DNA of 34,644 bases from contig CAUJKL010000025.1 of NCBI GenBank assembly GCA_963204995.1, positions 1 to 34,644 on the forward strand, written 5' to 3'. The notes under the pieces were generated by a model that worked only from the letters and a program-made list of their open reading frames with translations, was not told the DNA's origin and did not search any database. A program made the translations under genes and the position numbers. The stretch's first letter is position 1, and each line of letters begins with the position of its first letter. This DNA comes from Planctomycetota bacterium (GTDB lineage Bacteria; Planctomycetota; Planctomycetia; Pirellulales; Pirellulaceae). Shown here piece by piece: positions 8,126-16,082 of the stretch.

Positions 8126-8206
8126 GTGGCTGTGGCGGAGTCTTCGACGCCACGGCGACTTCCAACGCATCTAAGGCCAGGGCCTCGCAGACTCAGCCCC
8201 AGCCAC
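8126..8206. repeat. Inverted-repeat element family 1, copy B
   Basis: The arms are the same as in 10-90: GTGGCTGTGGCGGAGTC on the left and GACTCAGCCCCAGCCAC on the right, while the central spacer differs. It lies in the gap between the lipoprotein and the pseudouridine synthase gene. Conservation of arms and not spacer suggests selection on, or spreading of, the foldable structure. Confidence 0.8.
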
Positions 8207-8297
8207 TTCCGTAGACCGAGCCGCCTGCTCGATGCACCTCACGTGTGCTATGATGGGGCGTTTGCCCGCCCGAAGCTCTACCCATCGGTGAATTGCT

Positions 8298-9449
8298 GTG
8301 CCTCCTCGTCGCCCTGCCTCCAAAGCTCGCCCCGCCTCGAAACGTCGCACCGCGAATTCCGCTGAACAAGAGTCGACCGGAGCCGAGCGACTCCAAAAGG
8401 TTCTAGCAGCCGCCGGAGTCGGCAGCCGCCGCGACTGCGAGCAATTGATCCTCGAGGGGCGAATTGAAGTTGATGGCAACATCGTTCAAACACTCGGCAC
8501 TCGCGTCGATCCGCAGACTCAACGCATCCGCGTCGATGGGACAACGTTGCCGACCCCGAAGCGTGTTTACTACATGCTCAACAAGCCTCCTGGCGTATTG
8601 TGTACCAACAACGACCCCAGCGGACGGGCGCGAGCCGTCGACCTGATTCGCAGCAACGAACGGCTGTTCACGGTGGGTCGGCTCGATCAAGCCAGTGAAG
8701 GTCTGATCGTCATCACGAACGATGGAGAACTTGCCAATCAACTGACACATCCGCGCTACGGGATCGAGAAGGTTTACCGCGTTCGTGTGGCAGGCACGCC
8801 GGAAGCCGCCGTCCTCGGCAAGCTTCGGCAGGGAGTTCATTTTGCCGACGGGTTCGCCAAGGTATCCGATGTGCGAATCAAGAGTCGGCAGAAGCAGTGT
8901 ACCGACCTGGAGATCGTGCTGAGCGAAGGTCGCAACCGCGAGATCCGCCGACTGCTGGCCCGCATCGGGCACAAAGTACTCAGCCTCACTCGAATCGCGA
9001 TGGGACCATTGCGGCTGGGCGATTTGCCGAGCGGAGCCCACCGTCAATTGACGCGAGAAGAAGTGAAGTCTCTCCGCAACGCCATGCCCACTCCGGGCGA
9101 CGAGTCGAAACGCCCCTCAACTCGCAAGTCAACCGGCGGACGTATCAAGCCGCCGCGCGAGGTAGTGGTCGCATCACGCGCGGGTGCCAAAGCGAAGTTC
9201 AAACCAAAGTCCAAACCGCCGGTTTCACCATCCCCTTCGCCAGCGAAGTCACGCGAATTCTCATTCTCGGATCAACCCAAGCCGGGTGCCATCTTAGGTG
9301 GTGATGACGTGCCCGAGGTGAAAGAGACAGCCAAGCCCCAGACGAAGAAGGCAAGTTCACGGCGCACGAATTCGAGGACGACCACAGACCGGAAGCCAGG
9401 TGGTCGGACGACCGGTCGTGGCAAGCCTCCGAAGAAGGGACGCCGATGA
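8298..9449 (+). CDS. RsuA/RluB-family 16S/23S rRNA pseudouridine synthase with a basic tail
   Basis: 383 residues from a GTG start. After a basic leader (1-28), an S4 RNA-binding domain covers about residues 30-75 (ERLQKVLAAAGVGSRRDCEQ). The synthase domain follows, with the catalytic Asp130 in VGRLDQASEGLIVITNDG and the NREIRR signature near residue 215. These enzymes convert a specific uridine in rRNA to pseudouridine. From about residue 255 the protein continues for some 130 residues rich in Lys, Arg, Pro and Ser, far beyond the family's usual end; this is probably a disordered RNA-binding tail. GTG at 8298 is the only start that keeps the S4 domain. The stop overlaps the pyrK start by four bases (ATGA), so the two are translationally coupled. 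Which rRNA site it modifies cannot be read from sequence. Confidence 0.9.
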   Translation: MPPRRPASKARPASKRRTANSAEQESTGAERLQKVLAAAGVGSRRDCEQLILEGRIEVDGNIVQTLGTRVDPQTQRIRVDGTTLPTPKRVYYMLNKPPGVLCTNNDPSGRARAVDLIRSNERLFTVGRLDQASEGLIVITNDGELANQLTHPRYGIEKVYRVRVAGTPEAAVLGKLRQGVHFADGFAKVSDVRIKSRQKQCTDLEIVLSEGRNREIRRLLARIGHKVLSLTRIAMGPLRLGDLPSGAHRQLTREEVKSLRNAMPTPGDESKRPSTRKSTGGRIKPPREVVVASRAGAKAKFKPKSKPPVSPSPSPAKSREFSFSDQPKPGAILGGDDVPEVKETAKPQTKKASSRRTNSRTTTDRKPGGRTTGRGKPPKKGRR

Positions 9450-10318
9450 GCAACCCGCTCCACGCCAAGTTCTATGCTGACCAGGCGACTCAGTTGTCCG
9501 TCGAGGTCGTCGAAAACGTAAAGATGGCGCGCGATACCTTTCGCGTGCGCTTTCATTGCCCGGAACTAGCCGCCCGCGCCTTGCCCGGTCAGTTCGTAAT
9601 GCTCCGACTCGCCGGTTACGACGACCCGTTGATCGGCCGACCGTTGGCGGTCTATGACGTGATCCACTCGTCGATAGGCGAACCCGATTCGATCGACGTG
9701 ATTTATCTCGTCAAAGGAAAGCTGACGACTCGGCTCGTGAAGTTTCAATCGGGCCAGCGACTAGACGTATGGGGCCCGCTCGGGAACGGCTTCGAACCGA
9801 TCGCCACCAAACATCTCGTGATGGTGGCGGGCGGCATTGGCCAGACACCATTTGTGTGTTTGGCGAAAGAGTATCTCGGCCTGCAGCGATTCGGAGTCCC
9901 GCAGCGTGAACCGGCTCGTTGCGACAACGTGACACTGTGCTACGGCGGTCGCTCGGCGGATCTGCTGGCCGGCGTCGAGGATTTCAAGCGGATTGGCGTC
10001 AATGTTCGAATCGCAACTGACGACGGATCGCTCGGTCACCACGGCCTCGTGACGGACGTGCTCGCTCAAGTATTGGCCGAGTCCGACGAGGATTGCCAAG
10101 TCGTGTGCTGTGGTCCAGAACCGATGATGGAAGCGGTCGCAAGGGTGACCGGCACGGCCAACGTGCCTTGTCGAGTCTCGTTAGAAACGCCGATGGCGTG
10201 CGGCATCGGCATCTGCTTCACCTGCGTCGCCAAAGTCCGCGACAAATCGGGCGAGTGGGACTACAAACGAACTTGCGTGGACGGCCCGGTGTTCGATGCG
10301 GAATTGATCGAGTGGTAG
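9446..10318 (+). CDS. pyrK: Dihydroorotate dehydrogenase B electron-transfer subunit PyrK
   Basis: 290 residues. A ferredoxin-reductase-type FAD domain carries GRPLAVYDV (64-72). The NAD-binding half has VAGGIGQTP (127-135) and C-C-G-P-E-P-M (221-227). The C-terminal [2Fe-2S] site is complete: C252, C257, C260 and C277 in ACGIGICFTC and TCVDGPVF. PyrK passes electrons from the catalytic PyrD subunit to NAD+ in pyrimidine synthesis. The partner pyrD is not in the window, so another role as a sulfide dehydrogenase-like reductase cannot be fully excluded, but the C-terminal sequence is typically PyrK. The start overlaps the upstream pseudouridine synthase by four bases, and the next gene begins six bases after the stop, giving an operon of three. 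Confidence 0.9.
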   Translation: MSNPLHAKFYADQATQLSVEVVENVKMARDTFRVRFHCPELAARALPGQFVMLRLAGYDDPLIGRPLAVYDVIHSSIGEPDSIDVIYLVKGKLTTRLVKFQSGQRLDVWGPLGNGFEPIATKHLVMVAGGIGQTPFVCLAKEYLGLQRFGVPQREPARCDNVTLCYGGRSADLLAGVEDFKRIGVNVRIATDDGSLGHHGLVTDVLAQVLAESDEDCQVVCCGPEPMMEAVARVTGTANVPCRVSLETPMACGIGICFTCVAKVRDKSGEWDYKRTCVDGPVFDAELIEW

Positions 10319-10324
10319 GATCCC

Positions 10325-11293
10325 ATGCCTCGCGAAACCGTGAGTCTGGCGACGGACGATGACGTCCTAACTGACGAACAGCTCAAGGCATTCGCGAACC
10401 CGCCGCTTTCAATTAAGGTTCCAGCGTTCCTCTTTATCGCGGCAGGCGTCGCGAGCTGCATTCAAATGGGACTAGAACTCCTACTGTCCTCGGACTTTGA
10501 GTTCAATATCGGCTTCGTAGGAATCTTTGTCGGGCGAGGGCTGTTACGATTCCGCAACGGTTGGCGAGAGGCAGCGATTCTGCTCACGATCTTTCCAATC
10601 GGTGGACTCATCACCATTGCGATAGTCTGGGTGTTGGTCTCCGTTACACACCTCGAAAGCCTCACCGGTAGCATCTCGTCGACCGACATTGCGATATCCG
10701 TATTCGTTATTGCGTACGCGATTTGGCAGGTCCTGTGTCTTCTAAACTCCGACTATGCTTGCATGTGCCGGATCGTTTCCATAGAGCGAAACGCGGAAGC
10801 TCTCAGGATAATCGCATCTCGCAAGCTAAGTTTGTCTTCCTTGCTCCTGGCTGTTGCGGCGTTATGCATTGTATTCGCGATGATGAACGAATACCTGCAC
10901 GAGGGGCTAACGCAGCGTTCGTCAACGAGCCGGATTGCGACGACAACGACGGGCATCGTCACTGTGGCGCATCGACGCTCGAAAAGCCGAATTTTTGGCG
11001 ATGACCGAGTCGAGGTCGTCATCGCACACTCGGCACCACAGTCAAATCATTCGACTGGAGTAAACTGGCGTGGATCAGGGCGACGAAACCGTGAGTTCGA
11101 GTGGGACGGCAATATGTACTACTTTCCGCCGGCCGACCGATTGTGTGAGATTAGAAACGGAACTGCAAAGTTCTATCCGACGGCGGTTGACTACGACCAG
11201 TTGCAAGCGTTCCTACGACAAGTGCCAACGTCTGAGTGGTCAGTTCCTGCGTTGATTGAGTTTGTAAACGCAAGCCGCGATGTCGACTATTGA
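10325..11293 (+). CDS. Unknown multi-pass membrane protein
   Basis: 322 residues. I see about five hydrophobic segments, near residues 31-52, 59-72, 84-106, 118-137 and 174-190. A soluble C-terminal part of about 130 residues follows, rich in Arg, Ser and Thr, with a basic stretch (VAHRRSKSRIFGDDRVEVV). AGGA lies just upstream of the ATG, six bases after pyrK, so it is probably co-transcribed with it. I recognise no family. The C-terminal domain, with a beta-rich start and a helical end, may face the cytoplasm or periplasm. Its base composition is slightly less GC-rich than pyrK, in keeping with a less constrained or acquired gene. Confidence 0.6.
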   Translation: MPRETVSLATDDDVLTDEQLKAFANPPLSIKVPAFLFIAAGVASCIQMGLELLLSSDFEFNIGFVGIFVGRGLLRFRNGWREAAILLTIFPIGGLITIAIVWVLVSVTHLESLTGSISSTDIAISVFVIAYAIWQVLCLLNSDYACMCRIVSIERNAEALRIIASRKLSLSSLLLAVAALCIVFAMMNEYLHEGLTQRSSTSRIATTTTGIVTVAHRRSKSRIFGDDRVEVVIAHSAPQSNHSTGVNWRGSGRRNREFEWDGNMYYFPPADRLCEIRNGTAKFYPTAVDYDQLQAFLRQVPTSEWSVPALIEFVNASRDVDY

Positions 11294-11306
11294 ATAGACT
11301 ATACGT

Positions 11307-12873
11307 ATGACTCCACACGACCTCGCACTTTCCCCTGCACCAGACGCCGACCTCTCGGGGCGCCAGTTCGGCGATTATCTCGTCTTGCGCCGTCTCGGGC
11401 GTGGCGGCATGGCCGACGTCTATCTCGCTGAGCAAAAGTCGTTGCATCGTCAGGTTGCCTTCAAGGCGTTACACGCTCGCTTAGCCAGCGATGACACCTA
11501 CGTTCGTCGCTTTCATAATGAAGCGCAAGCCGTTGCCGCCCTCGTCCACGCGAATATCGTTCAGATTCACGGGGTCGATTGTATCGACGGCGTTCACTTC
11601 CTGATTCAAGAGTATGTACCCGGCCAGAACTTGCAGCAACTGCTTGCCAAACACGGGACGCTGTGCGTCGCAATCGTCGTCAACCTCATGCGCCAAGTTG
11701 CCGCCGCCCTTCAAAAGGCCAGCGATCGCGGTATCGTGCATCGCGACGTCAAGCCGGAAAACATCTTGCTGAGTGCGACCGGCGAAGCGAAGGTCGCAGA
11801 TTTCGGGCTTGCTCAGATCGCTGATCTCCAAAACGGTACAGACGTCGGTATCACGCAAGTTGGCATCACGATGGGACTCCGCTCTACATGAGTCCCGAAC
11901 AAGTCGAAGGGCATGAGATCGATCATCGCAACGATCTCTATTCATTCGGTGTCACCTGCAACCAGATGCTCGTTGGTCGCCCTCCGTTTCAAGGCGACAC
12001 AGCATTGGGCGTCGCCGTTCAACACCTGAAAAACGAACCGCGCGCGATCAGTGAAATGCGGCCCAACGCACCAACCGAGTTATGTCCCATAATTCACAAG
12101 CTGCTGGCGAAGTCTGTTAACGATCGATATCAGAGCGCAGCAGAGTTGCTGCGAGACCTCCGCACTTGGAGATCGAATCGACCGACGAAGACTGGCCTGG
12201 CGAAATTGGCGAGTGGACGACGCAAGAATTGCTGGCGCTGACGGCGGGTCGAACGGCCGCAACCCAGCAGCTGCAAACAGCCATGCTGTCGGAGACACGG
12301 CTGCGAACGTCACACTCCGTGTGGTTGTGGATTGGGCTGGCCACCTTCGCTGCATTCCTGGTCGGTTGCATAGTCGCCTCGATCACGCGTCCTGAATCCT
12401 TGCTCGCGCACGGTCAGATCCCGCGCGTCGAACGATTCGAGACAGCCTCGGACCAGTTCAGCCACGCGATGCAAGTGGGTACGGAAGTGGCGTTCCAAAG
12501 TGTCATCGACTATTTCGGCAACGACGCCACTGCGATCAGCGAGTCGTACGTCAATAAGGCCAAGCTGCAGTTGGCATACTTATATTCGGATCGAGAAAGA
12601 ACGGCGGAAGCCATGCAGTTGTTGATCGAATTATCCGATCAGCAGACTGACCTAAAACTTCGAGCGATGAGCCTCATCCGGCAAGCCAATACCTACGCCC
12701 AACGCAATCAATTCGCAGAAGCCAATCAAAAGACGTTCGCGCTTGCCAAACTGATTGAAGACACGGAACAACTGAGTCCCCGGCAACGCCAAACGTTACG
12801 GATCGAAGCCCAGGCCACGCTGGCCCCAAAACTCCTCGCCGACTTCCGGCTTCAGCTCCGCGACACGCAATAG
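11307..12873 (+). pseudogene. Ser/Thr protein kinase with C-terminal membrane and helical repeat region, broken by two frameshifts
   Basis: Three consecutive frames make one protein. Frame one (from 11307) has the glycine loop LGRGGMADVYLA, the VAIK-type lysine in RQVAFKA, HRDVKPEN and ADFGLA, and stops at 11891. Restoring one base after 11876 gives TPLYMSPEQVEG and continues through the kinase C-lobe (DLYSFGVTCNQMLVGRPPF). Restoring one base near 12165 continues into a linker, one transmembrane segment (LWIGLATFAAFLVGCIVA) and a TPR-like helical region to 12873. All catalytic motifs survive. The family is Hanks-type kinases, usually membrane signalling proteins with an extracytoplasmic sensor. 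Both losses are in short base runs (A and T), so recent inactivation or sequencing error are both possible. It starts 13 bases after the membrane protein gene. Confidence 0.85.
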
Positions 12874-12933
12874 TCGCCTGCAAGACGGTCAATACTGCAT
12901 AAATCTTGCACTTTCGAAGTGCGTGACCGGGAG

Positions 12934-12962
12934 TTGACAACATTCGAACGCATGGCAAAACT
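12934..12962 (+). promoter_or_regulatory. Possible promoter for tRNA-Glu
   Basis: A perfect TTGACA (12934-12939) is followed after 17 bases by AAAACT, a weak -10 match. The position, 36 bases before the tRNA 5' end, fits a short leader. A small hairpin, GCACTT-TCG-AAGTGC (12908-12922), lies just upstream and may end the kinase transcript. This call rests on the -35 hexamer and position alone. Confidence 0.3.
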
Positions 12963-12998
12963 AGTTCCTTATCGATTGTCGGTGACAATCAAGGCTAC

Positions 12999-13071
12999 GC
13001 CCCCATCGTCTAGTGGCCTAGGACTCCGGGTTCTCAGTCCGGCAACAGGGGTTCGACTCCCCTTGGGGGTA
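12999..13071 (+). tRNA. tRNA-Glu (anticodon CTC)
   Basis: A 73-base cloverleaf. The acceptor GCCCCCA pairs with TGGGGGT, and the final pair is G-T as is common in tRNA-Glu. The D arm is GTCT/GGAC. The anticodon stem CCGGG pairs with TCCGG around the loop TTCTCAG, giving anticodon CTC at 13033-13035. The T arm is AGGGG-TTCGACT-CCCCT and the discriminator is A. CCA is not encoded. It reads GAG codons. The antisense strand of its 3' half is read by an integrase remnant, which marks the 3' end as an old integration site. Confidence 0.96.
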
Positions 13072-13450
13072 CTTCGTTTGACTGCATGGCAACGCCGCAA
13101 GCTGCACGGGCATGCAATTAGCCCGATTAACGCGGGCCTTTTTCGTTTCTTGCGAGTCAGGGCAATCCGATGTGGCAGCCTGCTGCTTCACTACTTGCTT
13201 AACATGTGCTGCGCTTCGCGCTGAACCTTCAACAGCCTCGGCGAAGTGGTTGTCGGTCACTTGCAGGTAATGTGTGGCCGCGATGACCTGACTATTGCCG
13301 ATCCACTGACAAACGACATGCCGGGGGAACTGGGCCGTCAATTCTGTCTCGCGACTGCCCCGCAAATTATGAAAGAGTTTCGGGCAGGACTCTAAACCGG
13401 CTCTCTTGATGATCCGCAACATTTGAGCCCGTAGGCTGTAGTTCGAGTGT
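13018..13450 (-). pseudogene. Tyrosine-recombinase (integrase) C-terminal remnant antisense to tRNA-Glu
   Basis: The readable frame keeps the last half of a tyrosine recombinase catalytic domain: the HxxR box in FHNLRGSRETEL, a WIGNS box in HVVCQWIGNS, and the nucleophile Tyr in ATHYLQV. The first catalytic Arg and the DNA-binding N-terminal domain are missing. Homology seems to fade about 13440-13450, just before an inverted-repeat element at 13468. The C-terminus (YPQGESNPCCRTENPES) is simply the tRNA 3' half read backwards, as expected when an integrase gene abuts the att site in a tRNA gene. This is the scar of an integrated element inserted at tRNA-Glu; the rest of the element has been lost or lies beyond recognition. 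Confidence 0.8.
13121..13145 (+). terminator. Intrinsic terminator of tRNA-Glu
   Basis: GCCCG and CGGGC form a stem around a short A/T-rich loop (13121-13136), followed by CCTTTTTCG. It lies 50 bases after the tRNA 3' end in the correct orientation. The integrase remnant reads across it on the other strand, which shows that this part of its frame is not genuine coding sequence. Confidence 0.7.
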
Positions 13451-13776
13451 ATTCGAGTACGGGATTCGACAGGAAGATGTTGTGACAGGAAGATTTCCTA
13501 CTCGGTCCCTCGTAATTTTCCTGCCGTCAAATCTTCCTGCCGTTCCCGATCGTGGAGAGGGTGGCTTGGCACTGTCCGTGAAATAGATGTTCGCTTCGAG
13601 GTGAGCGGTTCGGAACTAGCCGAAGGCCTGATAAAACGCATGAAGAACCGGCGGCTTGTGCCATTCCGCTGAGGTTATCTCGCGAACGCTCCCAACTACC
13701 GGACTGACACCCCGGCGTTTAGTATTCTGAGTGGTCGTTTTCTCAGAAGTCCCAGCATCCTAGGCGATCAGCACGC
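13451..13776. other. Gene-free scar between the integrase remnant and the second kinase
   Basis: About 325 bases hold the inverted repeat at 13468-13543 and otherwise no frame with a ribosome site or recognisable domain. It lies in the integration-scar zone next to tRNA-Glu. I looked for a second copy of the tRNA 3' end that would mark the other att site and found none here. Confidence 0.45.
13468..13543. repeat. GACAGGAAGATTT inverted/direct repeat element
   Basis: GACAGGAAGAT occurs twice in direct orientation (13468 and 13484), and AAATCTTCCTGCC at 13529 is the inverse of the second copy, with another TTTTCCTGCCGTC copy between. The block can form a stem of at least 11 pairs. It lies about 20-30 bases beyond the point where integrase homology ends, so it may mark the deletion edge. 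Confidence 0.6.
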
Positions 13777-15398
13777 ATGAAATCGCTTGGTTGTCCACAG
13801 CAAGTGGAACTGAAACAGTTCGTCGTCGGTCGCGTCGATGATTCCGTTGCCGATCGCATCGAGTCGCACATCAAGGTTTGTTTGGCCTGTGCGGCGGCGC
13901 TCGACGCGCTCGATGCGGAAGCGTATCCGCAAGCTGCGTCAGCATTGGAATTAGACGAAACGGATGAGGAGTCCACTCGACTCACCGCCTTCCTGAGCAG
14001 ATTGAGGCATCTTTCGCATCGCGACAGCTCCAGCAACAACGCTCAAGGCCCTCGCCGCCCGACACTCGTCGATTCGCTGGGGCATCTGAGTCGCTATAAA
14101 ATCCGCGAGTGCTTGCGAGTGAGCCGGATGAGCGAAGTGTACCGGGCCTACGATTCGGCACTGGATCGCGAAGTCGCGCTCAAAGTCCTGCCATCGCATC
14201 ATCGCGATGACACGGAGTCTTCACTGCGATTCGTCCGTGAGATGAAGAATGCTGCGGGGCTGCGTCATGCAAACATCGTGCCCGTGCTGGAAGCAGGAGA
14301 AGTTGACGGCGTTTGTTACTACACGATGGAGTTTATCCAAGGAGCGAATTTCGCGCAGGTGTTGCGGGGGCACAGCCAAGAACAACACAGCGAACTGACT
14401 TCCACGGATTGTGGCGGGATTAAGGAAGAAACTGCGAATGCAGCTGCTTTCGCAAAGCAGATCTTCGACCGCCTCTACGACGGGAGGCTTGATACGGACG
14501 CGAAACGGAGGCGTGAATACCATCAGGCTATAGTGTGAATCGGCTGGATGGTGGCGGATGCATTGAGCTATGCACACGGAAAAGGCATTCTGCATCGCGA
14601 CGTTAAGCCATCCAACCTACTCATCGACACACAACACATCGTCTACCTGACGGATTTTGGACTCGCCAAGGCGTTCGATGACGATCGTGATCTTACCGCG
14701 ACCGATGCGATCGTGGGAACGCCCAGCTACATTCCTCCCGAAGCTTTTGAGGGATCGTCCGACGCGCGCGGGGATGTCTATTCGTTGGGCATCACGCTGT
14801 ACGCGCTGCTCACGCTGAAACTGCCCTACAGCGATTCTTCTCGTGAGCAGTTGGTCCAACAAATCGTGAACGGGAAGGCGCAGCGGCTCGAGATTTTCGG
14901 CGCTGCCATACCGAAGAACTTGGCGACGATCATCCACAAGGCCATGCACATCGAGCCAACACGCCGATACGAGACTGCTCGCGACATGGCCGATGACTTG
15001 CTCCACTTTATGAAGGACGAGCCCATCTCGGCGCGCCCCGAGTCGCTGTCTGAATGGGCGGGAAGAGTAGCAAGGAGAAACCCGGTCGCAACTAGTCTCG
15101 CCATCTTGATCGTAGCTGCTGTCTTGGTTGCCGCCATCGGATTCGCGATAGCCTGGCGACACTCGTCTCAGTTGGCTGCCGCAAACGGCCAACTCGCCGC
15201 ACGACGATCGCAATGGTTCGCTACTACAAAAGGAGTAAGCGGTACGAGGACGCCAAGAATCTTCAAGCAACCCTCGTTGAGTTAAGCCGGTCAAGATTCA
15301 GACCAAGTCATCCGCTAGTGATCTCGGTAGAAGATAATCTACGCGCTATCGAATCGCTGCTCTCGGCGCAACAAGCCAGCAATCGCGTGGCACCATGA
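13777..15398 (+). pseudogene. Second Ser/Thr protein kinase, inactivated
   Basis: The frame starts with an anti-sigma-like zinc knuckle (C6, then HIKVCLAC at about residues 31-38), then a kinase domain. An in-frame TGA at 14536-14538 interrupts it; a CGA-to-TGA change fits the flanking sequence. Reading continues in the same frame with HRDVKPSN, TDFGLAK and DVYSLGITLYALL to a transmembrane segment (LAILIVAAVLVAAIGFAIAW). The glycine loop has degenerated: RVSRMSEVYRA stands where GxGxxGEVY is expected. After about residue 480 the frame is lost at 15285. A shifted frame at 15213-15398 has the usual TPR-type tail (YKRSKRYEDAKNLQATLVEL), so a long sensor region is deleted. Two kinds of damage plus loop erosion make this a real pseudogene. 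Confidence 0.85.
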
Positions 15399-15568
15399 GG
15401 CTCAACAATCTGTGCTCAGCGATTAGCTCCATCGGAATAGAGACTAATTTGGCACTCGGCGATGCGGAGAAAGAACCTGCGTTAACCAATTTCTCACAAT
15501 CCGGTGCAAGCGGTGTCAATTCGTGACAAATGGGGCGAGTTGGCAGGATTGCCCCAAGAAGTAAATAA

Positions 15569-15596
15569 AGCCCGTAAACCTAACGATTTACGGGCT
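15569..15596 (-). terminator. Intrinsic terminator of tRNA-Asp
   Basis: A perfect 10-base stem (AGCCCGTAAA / TTTACGGGCT) with an eight-base loop. On the minus strand it is followed by TTATTTAC, a T-rich tract. It starts ten bases past the 3' end of tRNA-Asp. Confidence 0.8.
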
Positions 15597-15605
15597 ATTC
15601 AGGAG

Positions 15606-15679
15606 CGAGGCCGACGGGGCTCGAACCCGCAACCTCTGGATCGACAGTCCAGTGCTCTAACCAATTGAGCTACGGCCCC
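15606..15679 (-). tRNA. tRNA-Asp (anticodon GTC)
   Basis: On the minus strand a 74-base cloverleaf: acceptor GGGGCCG with CGGCCTC, D arm GCTC/GAGC, anticodon stem CTGGA/TCCAG around CTGTCGA, giving anticodon GTC (complement at 15643-15645), and T arm GCGGG-TTCGAGC-CCCGT. The discriminator is G, as AspRS requires. CCA is not encoded. A clear terminator follows. Confidence 0.96.
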
Positions 15680-15891
15680 TGAAATTGGAAGCTGAATTAT
15701 ACCTCTGACCTATCGGTTCGCAAGGGCGGCCAGCTTGATCTCGGTATCCCAAGAAACGCAGGGTTTCTTTGCAGATACGGTCACGAGTAAACCGTATTTC
15801 CGCCCTCAATTCATTCCCCCAGAAGATCGGGCAGCGGTCGTGTTTGTGTCCTATACTTGCGCGGATCATCACGCGTAATGAGGACTTTGCT

Positions 15892-16032
15892 ATGTGGAGT
15901 TTTGTCGAGCGGGCTGCGAATGACTTGTTTCGCATCACGGGGCATTTGGACCGAGAACAATGGATTGGGGTCTTTGCTGCCGCCTTGGTCATTGGTGCTT
16001 TCTTGCTACGCGGATTCGGACAGAGAATCTGA
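15892..16032 (+). CDS. 46-residue single-pass membrane protein
   Basis: A short frame with a good GAGG nine bases upstream of the ATG at 15892. The sequence has an amphipathic N-terminus (MWSFVERAANDLFRITGHLD), then REQW and a membrane segment (WIGVFAAALVIGAFLLRGFG) ending with two basic residues. Proteins of this shape, with the W-x-x-A-L-V-I-G-x-x-L-L-R-G-F-G ending, recur in Pirellulales as far as I recall, but no function is known to me. The gene lies 50 bases upstream of the diguanylate cyclase and may share its transcript. The frame can be extended upstream to 15769 but without a ribosome site. Being so short, it needs conservation to confirm it. Confidence 0.55.
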   Translation: MWSFVERAANDLFRITGHLDREQWIGVFAAALVIGAFLLRGFGQRI

Positions 16033-16082
16033 TTTTCGCCGTTGGCACAGCAAATGAAGAACTTCGCGAGGAGTACCAGACT

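Noticed and set aside
13018-13130. Last part of the integrase frame as real protein
   Set aside because: It reads backwards through the tRNA-Glu terminator and the tRNA itself, so it is a fortuitous extension.
14536-14538. TGA as selenocysteine or recoded codon
   Set aside because: It replaces a position expected to be Arg in a decaying kinase and no selenocysteine structure is visible.
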